64,000 nucleotides of DNA from positions 32,191 to 96,190 of the forward strand of contig JAGAPG010000010.1 in the NCBI GenBank assembly GCA_017623355.1. The letters are read 5' to 3'. The notes below the pieces were generated by a model. It did no database searches. It was given only the letters and a program-made list of their open reading frames with translations, and was not told the DNA's origin. The stretch is from Clostridia bacterium (GTDB taxonomy: Bacteria > Bacillota > Clostridia > Oscillospirales > CAG-272). Positions 1-9,318 of this stretch are shown piece after piece; the first letter of the stretch is position 1; each line of letters begins with the position of its first letter. A program made the translations under genes and the position numbers.

Positions 1-30
1 GAAGACAAGAAAACAAAGAAAGAAGCGTAA
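1..30 (+). CDS. rpsF: C-terminal end of ribosomal protein S6 (partial)
   Basis: The first 30 bases read in frame as EDKKTKKEA followed by TAA. Only this charged tail is inside the window, so the identity is inferred from context: the next two genes are ssb and rpsR, and the order rpsF-ssb-rpsR is the usual bacterial operon. S6 binds 16S rRNA together with S18 in the platform of the 30S subunit. The stop codon lies 22 bases before the ssb start, which fits cotranscription. Lysine-rich, acidic tails are common in S6. The sequence alone cannot exclude another gene. Confidence 0.7.
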   Translation, partial: EDKKTKKEA

Positions 31-52
31 AAGCTAAGAGGAGGGTCCCACA

Positions 53-490
53 ATGGCAAATTTTAATTTGAATAAGGTAATATTGGGTGGTAGAATCACA
101 GCAGATCCCGAACTCAAGCAGACCCAGACAGGCATATCCACAGTTACGTTTTCAGTAGCGGTAAACCGCCGTTTCGCAGCAAAGGGAACAGAGGATAACC
201 AAACTGATTTTATAAATGTAAGAGCGTGGAGACAGACTGCTGAATTTATAAATAGATTTTTCAAAAAAGGAAGCTCTATTTGTATTGTAGGATCTATTCA
301 AACAAGAACTTGGACAGATGCTCAAAACGTAAAGCATTATGCAACTGATGTTGTTGCTGATGAGGCGTATTTTGTAGATTCCAAGGCTGAGAACGGTGCA
401 ATGGGAACATACGCTGATGCTCCTTCGTTCCAGACACAGCAAGCGCCGAAATTTGAAGAAATCTCGGGAGATGACGATTTGCCATTCTGA
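53..490 (+). CDS. ssb: Single-stranded DNA-binding protein
   Basis: This 145-residue protein binds single-stranded DNA at replication forks and repair sites as a tetramer. The N-terminal OB-fold (about residues 1-105) begins MANFNLNKVILGGRIT and contains the typical NVRAWRQTAEF segment. A short flexible linker follows, and the protein ends in the acidic tip DDDLPF, the docking site for partner proteins. Length is slightly under the usual 150-180 residues because the linker is short. A GAGGAGGG ribosome binding site precedes the ATG. It sits between rpsF and rpsR, 40 bases upstream of the latter, so expression is coupled to the S6/S18 operon as in most Firmicutes. Confidence 0.97.
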   Translation: MANFNLNKVILGGRITADPELKQTQTGISTVTFSVAVNRRFAAKGTEDNQTDFINVRAWRQTAEFINRFFKKGSSICIVGSIQTRTWTDAQNVKHYATDVVADEAYFVDSKAENGAMGTYADAPSFQTQQAPKFEEISGDDDLPF

Positions 491-530
491 TAAGAGGCAA
501 ACCTTTAAAATAATATAGGAGGTTATTAAG

Positions 531-797
531 ATGGATAACAACAATGTAGAAAAAGTTGAAAACGCTCGTCCTGCACGTCCCATGATGCGTAGAAAAAAGA
601 AAGTATGCGCATTCTGTGCAGACAAGGTTGGTCACATAGATTATAAAGATACCGCTCGCTTGAGAAAGTTCGTTACAGAGCGCGCAAAGATTCTTCCCAG
701 AAGAATTACAGGTACATGCGCTCATCACCAAAATGAGCTTACAAGGGCAATCAAGCGCGCACGTTTTATGGCTCTTATGCCTTATATCGACGACTAA
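531..797 (+). CDS. rpsR: 30S ribosomal protein S18
   Basis: An 88-residue S18. The core runs from about residue 20 ([10 protein letters not shown]) to the end and includes [11 protein letters not shown] and the basic [14 protein letters not shown] helix. S18 pairs with S6 on the 30S platform. The CxxC pair and the later C-x-HH make this the metal-binding type of S18, unlike forms that lost the cysteines. The first 20 residues are an acidic, proline-containing extension of low conservation. An AGGAGG site lies just upstream. It is the last gene of the rpsF-ssb-rpsR operon: a clear terminator follows and no rplI is attached. Confidence 0.97.
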   Translation: MDNNNVEKVENARPARPMMRRKKKVCAFCADKVGHIDYKDTARLRKFVTERAKILPRRITGTCAHHQNELTRAIKRARFMALMPYIDD

Positions 798-812
798 TCG
801 ATAAAATTAATC

Positions 813-835
813 AGCTCCGACGAACAGTCGGAGCT
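813..835 (+). terminator. Terminator of the rpsF-ssb-rpsR operon
   Basis: A perfect 9-bp stem (agctccgac / gtcggagct) with a 5-base loop is followed by a T-rich stretch, 16 bases after the rpsR stop. It ends the plus-strand operon before the convergent rpsT gene. Confidence 0.85.
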
Positions 836-909
836 ATTTATTTTATAATAGTTAATATCATAATTTTAAATTATTATATAGATAGAATAGTAAATAGTAT
901 AATAAAATA

Positions 910-940
910 AAAGAGTCTTGCGGGTTAAACAAGACTCTTT
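910..940 (-). terminator. Terminator of rpsT
   Basis: A 10-bp stem (aaagagtctt / aagactcttt) with an 11-base loop lies just beyond the rpsT stop. Read on the minus strand the descending arm runs into TTTATTTTATT. It may also stop plus-strand readthrough. Confidence 0.8.
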
Positions 941-956
941 ATTTATTTTATAAAGC

Positions 957-1220
957 TTATGCCATTTTGTTGAACATAAGAGTGAAGGAGCTCTTCTTGT
1001 GAGCAGCGTTATTCTTATGCAAAAGACCTTGAGCAACAGCTTGGTCAACCTTTTTAACAGCAGCTACATAAGCAACTTGTGCAGCATCCTTATCTCCGCT
1101 TTCAACAGCTACCTTGAACTTCTTAATAGTAGTGTTAAGTTGAGATTTGAGCATCTTGTTACGAAGTGTTTTTGTTGCGATAACTTTAACACGCTTCTTA
1201 GCAGATTTGATATTAGGCAT
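957..1220 (-). CDS. rpsT: 30S ribosomal protein S20
   Basis: An 87-residue S20, which binds the 5' domain of 16S rRNA early in 30S assembly. The sequence starts MPNIKSAKKRVKV, the hallmark S20 N-terminus, and continues as three basic helices ending HKKSSFTLMFNKMA. A longer reading frame extends upstream, but the ATG at 1218-1220 is preceded by a perfect AGGAGG (1228-1233) at normal spacing, and the family start fits here. The gene stands alone with its own promoter and terminator, convergent to rpsR and divergent from rpoB. Its leader of about 85 bases may be structured. Confidence 0.96.
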   Translation of the reverse strand: MPNIKSAKKRVKVIATKTLRNKMLKSQLNTTIKKFKVAVESGDKDAAQVAYVAAVKKVDQAVAQGLLHKNNAAHKKSSFTLMFNKMA

Positions 1221-1311
1221 GATAAATCCTCCTTTAATATTATAATCCGACAGATGCACTATCCGTTGCCTGAGAGGGTGCTTCGAATATAGCCTGTTCG
1301 TACAGTTATAT

Positions 1312-1340
1312 ATAATAACACAACATTTTAATAAAATCAA
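1312..1340 (-). promoter_or_regulatory. Promoter of rpsT
   Basis: On the minus strand TTGATT (1335-1340) and TATTAT (1312-1317) are separated by 17 bases, and TGT directly precedes the -10 box. Start of transcription would be near 1305, giving a leader of about 85 bases. Confidence 0.75.
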
Positions 1341-1525
1341 TACTTTTTTGAAAAAAATTATGAAAAAATTACAAAAAACAAAAAGAGTCGTTTTTTGAAG
1401 AAAAGATGGGCAACTTTCTCGAGTTCATAAAAATTTTACATATTAACAAAAAGTAAATTTTCAATATCTAAATTGTAAATTATTTAGAAAAAATCTCAAA
1501 AAATAAAAAAATATTAAAATAACTC

Positions 1526-1554
1526 TTGACAAAACTTTAAGGCAGTGATAAAAT
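1526..1554 (+). promoter_or_regulatory. Promoter of the rpoB-rpoC operon
   Basis: TTGACA (1526-1531), 17 bases, TAAAAT (1549-1554), with TGA just before the -10 box. Transcription should start near 1561, about 70 bases before rpoB. The ribosomal genes rplJ-rplL that usually precede rpoB are absent, so this promoter drives rpoBC directly. Confidence 0.85.
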
Positions 1555-1629
1555 ATGTCCTTGCGTAATGTCGCTAAAAATATAATTATTATAAAAATAA
1601 AAATATAGAAAAGTTGGAGTGATTAGTTT

Positions 1630-4600
1630 ATGGTCAAAGAACAAAAGCTTGGCAAAAACACACGAATGAGCTTCGCAAAAATCAACGAATTGATTGAGAT
1701 GCCCAATCTTATTGATGTGCAGAAAAAATCGTTCGAGTGGTTTTTGAAGGAAGGACTTATGGAGGTTCTTCGCGAAGTATCGCCTATCACGGATCATTCG
1801 GGCAATTTGTTTATCGATTTTGTATCCTTTACTCTCGATACAACAAAGCCGAAATACCCTGTAGAAGAATGTAAGATCAGAGATGTTAACTACGCAGCGC
1901 CCCTTAGAGTAAATGTGCGCTTGTCCGACAGAGTAACGGGCGAGGTTAAGGAGCACGAGGTGTTTATGGGCGATTTCCCGCTTATGACAGACAACGGAAC
2001 GTTTGTTATAAACGGAGCAGAGCGTGTAGTTGTATCGCAGATAGTTCGCTCTCCCGGAATGTACTACGATTTTTCGATAGACAAAATGGGTATTCACAAT
2101 TACACGGCGCAGGTTATTCCGTATAGAGGCGCATGGCTTGAATACGAGACCGACGCATCAAATGTGTTCTATGTTCATATCGACAAAAACAAGAAGATGC
2201 CAATCACTCTTCTCATAAGAGCTCTCGGCGTTGAGACCGAGGAGGAGATCAAGGATATGTTCGGTGATCTCTTTATCACACCTACACTTGCAAAGGATGA
2301 CAGTGATAAGCTTGCAATTGAAAACGGCACAACTATAAGAGAAGAAGCGCTTAAATCAATATACAAGATACTCCGTCCGGGCGATCCTGCTACAATGGAA
2401 AGTGCTCAGGACCTTATAAATAAGCTTTTCTTCGATGCAAAGAGATATGATCTTTATCCTGTAGGTCGCTTCAAGTTTGATAAGAAGCTCTCCATAACCG
2501 ACAGAATAGTAGGACTTCGCCTTTCACGTCCTGTAGTAAGCGCAAAGACGGGCGAAATACTTTATGAACAAGGCGTTGTTCTTACAGCAGACGATGCTAA
2601 GATCATTGAAGAAAACTGTGTAAACGAAATCTACGCAGAGGTTGTTGAAAAGGATACCAACCGAGTAGTAGAGATAAAGGTTTTCGGAAACGGAACAGTA
2701 GATCCTGTATATGCTCTCGGCTACGATCTTAAGGATTGCGGCGTAAACGAGAAGATAAACTATGAAAAGCTTATGGCTATCGTTGAAGAGTGTGCAGGCG
2801 ATGTAGATGCAATTAAAGAAACAGTAAGACGTAATATTGCAGAGCTTTGTCCAAAGCACATCACAAGAGAGGACATTCTCGCATCTATCGGATATCTTAC
2901 AAATTTCGCACACGGAATCGGCTATAAGGACGATATCGACCACTTGGGAAGCAGACGCTTGCGTTCAGTCGGAGAGCTTTTGCAAAACCAATTCCGTATC
3001 GGTATGTCCCGTATGGATAAGATAGTAAGAGAGAGAATGAACGCTATCACAGAGGCTGATGAGCGCTCGCCTAAATCTCTTATCAACATAAGACCCGTAG
3101 TTACTGCAATAAGAGATTTCTTCGGTTCATCACCGCTTTCACAGTTTATGGACCAGAACAACCCCTTGGCAGAGCTCACACATAAGCGTCGTATTTCAGC
3201 TCTCGGTCCGGGCGGTCTTTCAAGAGACAGAGCAGGCTTTGAGGTTCGTGACGTTAACTATACACACTACGGAAGAATGTGTCCTGTAGAAACACCTGAA
3301 GGACCTAACATCGGTCTTATTTCCTACCTTGCAACATATGCAAAGATCAACGATTATGGATTTATTCAAGCTCCATACCGTAAGATCGTTGACGGCAAGG
3401 TAACAGACGAAGTAGTTTATATGACTGCTGATGAAGAGGATAACCACGTAATAGCTCAGGCATACGAAAAGGTTGACAGCGAGGGCAGATTCATAAATGA
3501 AAAGATAATCGTTCGTGATAAAGCAGAGATCCTTGAGGTTGATGCAAGCAAGGCGGACTATATGGACGTTTCGCCTAAAATGGTTGTATCTGTTGCAACA
3601 GCAATGATACCCTTTATTGAAAACGATGATAACGCTCGTGCACTCATGGGTTCAAACATGCAGAAGCAGGCAGTTCCGCTCCTTACATCTGACTCACCTA
3701 TCGTTGGTACAGGTATGGAGTATAAGGCAGCAGTTGACTCAGGCGTAGTAGTGCTTGCAAAGAATGCAGGTACTGTTGAAAGAGTTGATGCAAAAAAGAT
3801 CATCATTCGTACAGACGACGGTCTTAAGGACGTTTATGAGCTTATTAAGTTCAAGCGCTCCAACCAAAGCACCTGCGTAAACCAAACACCGATTGTAAAG
3901 GTTGGTGAGACTGTTGAAAAGGGGCAGGTTATCGCAGACGGTCCTGCAACATCGAACGGCGAGATCTCGCTTGGTAAAAACGCTCTTATCGGATTTATGA
4001 CTTGGGAAGGTTATAACTACGAGGACGCTGTTCTTCTTAACGAAAAGCTCGTTCGTAATGACGTATATACATCAATTCATATAGAGGAATATTCACAAGA
4101 AGCAAGAGATACAAAGCTCGGCCCGGAGGAGATCACAAGAGAGATTCCAAACGCTGGCGAGGATATGCTTAAGAACCTTGATGAAAACGGTATTGTAAGA
4201 ATAGGTACCGAGGTTAAGGCTCACGATATATTGGTAGGTAAGGTAACTCCCAAGGGAGAAACAGAGCTTACCGCAGAGGAAAGACTCTTACGCGCAATAT
4301 TCGGTGAAAAATCAAGAGATGTAAGAGATACATCACTTAAGCTTCATAACGGCGAAAACGGTATCGTAGTAGATGTTAAAATATTCTCACGCGATAACGG
4401 AGATGAGCTTTCACCCGGAGTAAACAAGGTAGTTAAGGTTTACGTTGCGCAAAAGAGAAAAATCTCAGTAGGAGATAAGATGGCCGGTCGTCACGGAAAC
4501 AAGGGTGTTGTATCAAGAATACTTCCACCTGAGGATATGCCTTTCTTGGCAGACGGTACACCGCTTGATATAGTTCTTAACCCTCTCGGCGTTCCTTCAC

Positions 4601-5508
4601 GTATGAATATCGGTCAGGTTCTCGAGGTTCACCTCGGTATCGCAGCTAAGAAGCTTGGCTGGAAGATCATGACTCCTGTATTTGACGGAGCAAAAGAGCA
4701 AGATATATTTGAATGTCTCAAGATGGCAGGTCTTTGGAGAGACGTGCTTCCTAATGAAAATACCGACGGTAAGGATCTTTTCGAGGAAGTAATAAGAGAA
4801 GACGGCAAGAAGGATATTCAAAAGCTCGATGAAGAAACAAGGAACAATCCCGAAGCAATAAAAGCTCTTCGCGAAGAAGGCAAGCTTAAGATATGCGACG
4901 GTAAGACAATACTTTACGACGGACGTACAGGAGAGCCATTTGATAACCCTGTAACGGTAGGTATTATGTATTATCTCAAGCTCCACCACCTTGTAGACGA
5001 TAAGATCCATGCTCGTTCTACAGGTCCTTACTCACTCATCACTCAACAGCCTCTTGGCGGTAAAGCTCAATTCGGCGGACAGAGATTCGGTGAGATGGAG
5101 GTTTGGGCTCTTGAGGCATACGGCGCAGCTTACACCCTTCAAGAAATACTCACAGTTAAGAGTGACGACGTTATCGGTAGAACGAAGGCGTTTGAAGCAA
5201 TCGTTAAAGGCGCAAATATTCCTACACCTGGTATTCCTGAATCCTTCAAGGTGCTTGTAAAAGAGCTTCAGGCACTCTCACTTGATATAAAGATCTTTGA
5301 TAAGGAAGGTGAGGAAATAGAGCTTTCTAACCTTGGAGAAGAGGAGCTTGAGCCTATGAACATCGTTTCTGTAACAGAGGAAACTGAATCAAGCGACGAT
5401 AGCGAAGCTTTTGATGATGAAGAAAATTCTGACGACGATTACGAGGATGAAGAATTTGCTGACGAGTACGAAGACGAAGATTTTGATGACTTCGACGACA
5501 AAGACTAA
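1630..5508 (+). CDS. rpoB: DNA-directed RNA polymerase subunit beta
   Basis: This 1292-residue protein is the beta subunit of RNA polymerase. It carries the rifampicin-region segment [18 protein letters not shown], the downstream [17 protein letters not shown], the active-site region ([13 protein letters not shown]) and the C-terminal [24 protein letters not shown] clamp region. After the conserved core the protein has an unusual tail of about 55 residues: 28 of the last 44 residues are Asp or Glu. Beta subunits of related bacteria are usually shorter, near 1200-1250. A GGAG site precedes the ATG. rpoC follows after 24-30 bases in the same transcript. Confidence 0.98.
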   Translation: MVKEQKLGKNTRMSFAKINELIEMPNLIDVQKKSFEWFLKEGLMEVLREVSPITDHSGNLFIDFVSFTLDTTKPKYPVEECKIRDVNYAAPLRVNVRLSDRVTGEVKEHEVFMGDFPLMTDNGTFVINGAERVVVSQIVRSPGMYYDFSIDKMGIHNYTAQVIPYRGAWLEYETDASNVFYVHIDKNKKMPITLLIRALGVETEEEIKDMFGDLFITPTLAKDDSDKLAIENGTTIREEALKSIYKILRPGDPATMESAQDLINKLFFDAKRYDLYPVGRFKFDKKLSITDRIVGLRLSRPVVSAKTGEILYEQGVVLTADDAKIIEENCVNEIYAEVVEKDTNRVVEIKVFGNGTVDPVYALGYDLKDCGVNEKINYEKLMAIVEECAGDVDAIKETVRRNIAELCPKHITREDILASIGYLTNFAHGIGYKDDIDHLGSRRLRSVGELLQNQFRIGMSRMDKIVRERMNAITEADERSPKSLINIRPVVTAIRDFFGSSPLSQFMDQNNPLAELTHKRRISALGPGGLSRDRAGFEVRDVNYTHYGRMCPVETPEGPNIGLISYLATYAKINDYGFIQAPYRKIVDGKVTDEVVYMTADEEDNHVIAQAYEKVDSEGRFINEKIIVRDKAEILEVDASKADYMDVSPKMVVSVATAMIPFIENDDNARALMGSNMQKQAVPLLTSDSPIVGTGMEYKAAVDSGVVVLAKNAGTVERVDAKKIIIRTDDGLKDVYELIKFKRSNQSTCVNQTPIVKVGETVEKGQVIADGPATSNGEISLGKNALIGFMTWEGYNYEDAVLLNEKLVRNDVYTSIHIEEYSQEARDTKLGPEEITREIPNAGEDMLKNLDENGIVRIGTEVKAHDILVGKVTPKGETELTAEERLLRAIFGEKSRDVRDTSLKLHNGENGIVVDVKIFSRDNGDELSPGVNKVVKVYVAQKRKISVGDKMAGRHGNKGVVSRILPPEDMPFLADGTPLDIVLNPLGVPSRMNIGQVLEVHLGIAAKKLGWKIMTPVFDGAKEQDIFECLKMAGLWRDVLPNENTDGKDLFEEVIREDGKKDIQKLDEETRNNPEAIKALREEGKLKICDGKTILYDGRTGEPFDNPVTVGIMYYLKLHHLVDDKIHARSTGPYSLITQQPLGGKAQFGGQRFGEMEVWALEAYGAAYTLQEILTVKSDDVIGRTKAFEAIVKGANIPTPGIPESFKVLVKELQALSLDIKIFDKEGEEIELSNLGEEELEPMNIVSVTEETESSDDSEAFDDEENSDDDYEDEEFADEYEDEDFDDFDDKD

Positions 5509-5538
5509 TAAAAAAATACTAAAAGAAGGAAAATGCTA

Positions 5539-8500
5539 ATGGAACATACATTTGATTCTATAAAAATAGGTCTTGCATCTCCGGAAACCATACGAAGCTG
5601 GTCTTGGGGCGAGGTAACAAAGCCCGAAACGATCAACTACCGCACACAAAAGCCCGAAAAAGACGGACTTTTCTGTGAAAAGATTTTCGGCCCGACAAAA
5701 GACTGGGAATGTTCATGCGGAAAGTATAAACGCTCCCGTCATAAAGGTCATAAATGTGAAAAATGCGGCGTCGAAGTAACAACTAAAAAGGTTCGCCGTG
5801 AAAGAATGGGTCATATCGAGCTTGCTTGTCCTGTGGCTCATATCTGGTACTTCAAATCAAATCCTTCAAGAATGGGACTTGTTCTTGATATAACACAAAA
5901 GCACCTCGATGAGGTAATCGAATTCAAGCAAAGAATTGTTATCGATCCGGGTGATACACCCTTGGCAAAATGTCAGCTTCTTAACGAGGATGAATATGCT
6001 TCATACCGTGAAAAGTATGAGCACCGCTTCGTTGCTGAAACAGGCGCTGAGGCAATTAAAAAGCTTCTTGAGGAAATAGATCTTGAGGCACTTGCAAAGG
6101 AGCTCAGAGAAGAGCTTGCAAAGGCAACGGGACAAAAGAAGATAAGAGTTATAAAAAGACTTGAGATAGTAGAAGCTTTCAGAAAATCCGGTAACCGTCC
6201 TGAATGGATGATACTTGATGTAATTCCTGTATTGCCTCCCGAAATAAGACCTATGGTTCCACTTGACGGCGGCAGATACGCTGCATCTGATATAAACGAT
6301 CTCTACCGTAGAGTTATAACAAGAAATAACCGTCTTAAAAAGCTCTATCAAATGAGAGCTGTAGGTCAGATCATTAATAACGAAAAGAGAATGATACAAG
6401 AGGCTGTAAACGCTCTTATTGATAACTCTAAATCATCTAAGCCTGTAGTAGGTCCGAATAACCGTCCTTATAAATCTCTTTCCGAGATGCTTAGAGGTAA
6501 GCAGGGACGCTTTAGACAGAACCTTCTCGGTAAGCGTGTTGACTATTCCGGTCGTTCAGTTATCGTCGTAGGTCCTACACTTAAAATATATCAATGCGGA
6601 CTTCCTCGTGAAATGGCACTTGAGCTATTCAAGCCTTTTGTAATGAAGCGCCTTGTTGAAACAGGAGTTGCAGGCAACATAAAGGAAGCTAAGAGAAAGG
6701 TAGAGCAGGTAGCAGACGAGGTTTGGGACGCACTCGAGGTAGTTATTAAAGAGCATCCCGTTCTTCTTAACCGTGCTCCCACACTTCACCGTCTTTCTAT
6801 TCAGGCGTTCGAGCCTGTTCTTGTGGAAGGCAGAGCTATAAAGCTTCACCCGCTTGTATGTAAGGCGTTCAACGCAGACTTCGACGGTGACCAGATGCCT
6901 GTACACGTACCGCTTTCAAATGAAGCACAGGCAGAGGCGAGATTCCTTATGCTTTCTGCTAACAACCTTTTGAAGCCTGTTGACGGTAAAGCTATCGCCG
7001 TTCCTTCGCAGGATATGGTGCTTGGATCTTATTATCTTACTCTTGATCCTATTCCTACCGAAAAGGGTGCAGGAAACGTATACCGTAACTTCGATGAAGC
7101 TATTATGGCATACGAATGTAAGGAGCTTGAGCTCCACGCTCCTATTAAAATAAGAGTTGAAAAGGAAATTGACGGAGTTAAGAAGACAAAGATAATCGAT
7201 GCAACGCTCGGTAGACTTATATTCAATAGAAATATTCCTCAGGACCTTGGATATGTTGATAGAGAAAAGGATCCTTTCGGACTTGAAATAAACTTTGTAT
7301 CAGGAAGTAAGCAGCTTTCTCAAATCGTAGACCGCGCGATAAAGATCCACGGCTTTACAATGGCTGCAGAGGTTCTTGACAGTATAAAATCTATGGGTTA
7401 TAAATACTCTACAAGAGCATCTCTTTCAATTTCTGTTGCAGATATGGTTATACCTAAGGAAAAATACACAATCGTTAAAGAGGCTGAGGGCAAGGTTGAC
7501 GAGATATTCAATCACTTTAAAGAGGGTGAGCTTTCCGAGAATGAAAGATATAACTGCGTAATTGATATTTGGGATCAGGCAACAAAGGATGTTGTTGCTC
7601 AGCTCCAACAAAACTTTAATAAATACAACCCAATTAAGATGATGTCTGATTCCGGTGCCCGTGGTAGTATGACACAGATGCGTCAGCTTGCAGGTATGCG
7701 TGGACTTATGTTCTCTGCAACCGGTAAAACAATGGAAATTCCAATCAAATCGAACTTCCGTGAGGGACTTACAATACTTGAATATTTCGTAGCTGCAAGA
7801 AGTGCTCGTAAATCACTTTCCGATACAGCTCTTAAAACAGCTGACTCAGGATATCTTACAAGACGTCTTGTTGATGTATCTCACGATGTTATCATTCGTG
7901 AAGAGGATTGCGGAACTCGTGATTATATGGTTGCAAGTGACATAGTAGACGGAACCGAAATAGTTGAAAAACTTCAGGACAGACTTGTCGGCAGATACAC
8001 AGTAGAGGATGTTATCAATCCTCAAACCGGAGAGGTTATCGTTAAGGAAAACGAAATGATACTTCTCAAGGACGTTGAAAAGATCATAGCTTGCGGTATC
8101 AAAGAGGTTAAGGTGCGTTCTGTACTTCGTTGTAAGACGAAGGGCGGCGTGTGCGCTCATTGTTACGGTATGGACCTTGCAAGCTCCAAGCCTGTTAATA
8201 TCGGTGAGGCTGTCGGCGTAATTGCAGCTCAGTCAATCGGTGAGCCTGGTACACAGCTTACGATGAGAACATTCCACACCGGTGGTGTTGCGAGTGCGAA
8301 CATTACACAGGGTCTTCCTAGAGTTGAAGAGCTCTTTGAAGCAAGACGTCCTAAAAAGCCTGCTATTGCTTGTCAGGCAAACGGTATTGCCCGTATAACT
8401 CACGATGGCAGAATAAACAGAATCCTTGTTACAGATAATGAAACAGGTAAGGAATACAAGTACGACGTTCCTTTTGGAACTACTATGATAATCCACGATG

Positions 8501-9165
8501 GCGACGAGCTTAAGAAGGGCCAGGCTCTTACAGAGGGATATATGGCACCCGCGGACATTCTCGCTATTAACGGTATCGAAGCAGTTTACGACTATATCGT
8601 ACGCGAGGTACAAAAGGTTTACCGTTCTCAAAACGTTGATGTTGATGATAAACATGTTGAGGTTATCACCCGTCAGATGACAAGAAAGGTAGAGATCGTT
8701 GACGAGGGAGATGCAGACTTTATACCCGGTACGATAGTAAGCAAGGATGAGTTCATTAAGGCTAATGAAGAAATCCAAGCAAGAATTGATGCCGGAGAAA
8801 TCAATCTTCGTCTTGCTACATCATCGCCTATCCTTCGCGGTATCACAAAGGCAGCATCTTCTACAGATTCATTCCTTTCCGCAGCATCCTTCCAGGAGAC
8901 CACAAAGGCTCTTACAGAGGCTGCAATTCACGGTAAGGTTGACCACTTGCTCGGTCTTAAGGAAAACGTTATTATCGGTAAGCTCATTCCTGCAGGAACA
9001 GGTCTTGCTCAATATAACAAGGTCGGCATAAAGAAGGCTGATCCTAAGCCCGAGGCAATTGAAGAGGTAGAAAACACAGAAGAGTTAGAGGCAGAAACAG
9101 ATGTTATTGCTGAAACCGATGTTGAAATAGAAGCTACCGAAGCAGAAACAGCAGAGGCTATTTAA
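5539..9165 (+). CDS. rpoC: DNA-directed RNA polymerase subunit beta'
   Basis: The beta' subunit, about 1208 residues, carries the catalytic Mg site NADFDGDQM. The N-terminal zinc ribbon is CSCGKYKR...[11 protein letters not shown], and the second metal site is the Cys set around [17 protein letters not shown]. The trigger-loop region is present ([18 protein letters not shown]). The reading frame also has an ATG at 5533, but AGAAGGA at 5524-5530 is only 2 bases from it and 8 bases from the ATG at 5539, so [16 protein letters not shown] is preferred. The last 40 residues are acidic, 17 of 42 being Asp/Glu, echoing the tail of RpoB. A hairpin and a bidirectional terminator follow; no rpsL-rpsG-fusA genes come next. 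Confidence 0.98.
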   Translation: MEHTFDSIKIGLASPETIRSWSWGEVTKPETINYRTQKPEKDGLFCEKIFGPTKDWECSCGKYKRSRHKGHKCEKCGVEVTTKKVRRERMGHIELACPVAHIWYFKSNPSRMGLVLDITQKHLDEVIEFKQRIVIDPGDTPLAKCQLLNEDEYASYREKYEHRFVAETGAEAIKKLLEEIDLEALAKELREELAKATGQKKIRVIKRLEIVEAFRKSGNRPEWMILDVIPVLPPEIRPMVPLDGGRYAASDINDLYRRVITRNNRLKKLYQMRAVGQIINNEKRMIQEAVNALIDNSKSSKPVVGPNNRPYKSLSEMLRGKQGRFRQNLLGKRVDYSGRSVIVVGPTLKIYQCGLPREMALELFKPFVMKRLVETGVAGNIKEAKRKVEQVADEVWDALEVVIKEHPVLLNRAPTLHRLSIQAFEPVLVEGRAIKLHPLVCKAFNADFDGDQMPVHVPLSNEAQAEARFLMLSANNLLKPVDGKAIAVPSQDMVLGSYYLTLDPIPTEKGAGNVYRNFDEAIMAYECKELELHAPIKIRVEKEIDGVKKTKIIDATLGRLIFNRNIPQDLGYVDREKDPFGLEINFVSGSKQLSQIVDRAIKIHGFTMAAEVLDSIKSMGYKYSTRASLSISVADMVIPKEKYTIVKEAEGKVDEIFNHFKEGELSENERYNCVIDIWDQATKDVVAQLQQNFNKYNPIKMMSDSGARGSMTQMRQLAGMRGLMFSATGKTMEIPIKSNFREGLTILEYFVAARSARKSLSDTALKTADSGYLTRRLVDVSHDVIIREEDCGTRDYMVASDIVDGTEIVEKLQDRLVGRYTVEDVINPQTGEVIVKENEMILLKDVEKIIACGIKEVKVRSVLRCKTKGGVCAHCYGMDLASSKPVNIGEAVGVIAAQSIGEPGTQLTMRTFHTGGVASANITQGLPRVEELFEARRPKKPAIACQANGIARITHDGRINRILVTDNETGKEYKYDVPFGTTMIIHDGDELKKGQALTEGYMAPADILAINGIEAVYDYIVREVQKVYRSQNVDVDDKHVEVITRQMTRKVEIVDEGDADFIPGTIVSKDEFIKANEEIQARIDAGEINLRLATSSPILRGITKAASSTDSFLSAASFQETTKALTEAAIHGKVDHLLGLKENVIIGKLIPAGTGLAQYNKVGIKKADPKPEAIEEVENTEELEAETDVIAETDVEIEATEAETAEAI

Positions 9166-9190
9166 AAATAAATAGGTAGACACATTGTTA

Positions 9191-9245
9191 TCGTCGTTTT
9201 CATTCCCTAACGTGAGAGTACACGTCATGGGGATGAAAGCGGCGA
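9191..9245 (+). other. Long RNA hairpin in the rpoC 3' region
   Basis: Positions 9191-9207 pair with 9229-9245 over 17 positions; three of these are G-U in RNA. Inside, acgtg (9210-9214) pairs with cacgt (9221-9225). It lies 25 bases after rpoC and ahead of a separate, perfect terminator. No T-run follows directly, so it looks like a structured 3' UTR element or processing site more than a terminator. Confidence 0.6.
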
Positions 9246-9282
9246 TTTCTGCTCTTAATTTTCGAGTTCATTTTCTGCAATA

Positions 9283-9315
9283 AAAAATCCGTGTGTATTT
9301 TACACACGGATTTTT
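9283..9315. terminator. Bidirectional terminator between rpoC and the CotH protein gene
   Basis: A perfect 15-bp stem (9283-9297 with 9301-9315) and a 3-base loop. A-rich and T-rich flanks suit both directions, ending rpoC and the convergent secreted-protein gene. Confidence 0.9.
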
Positions 9316-9318
9316 ATG

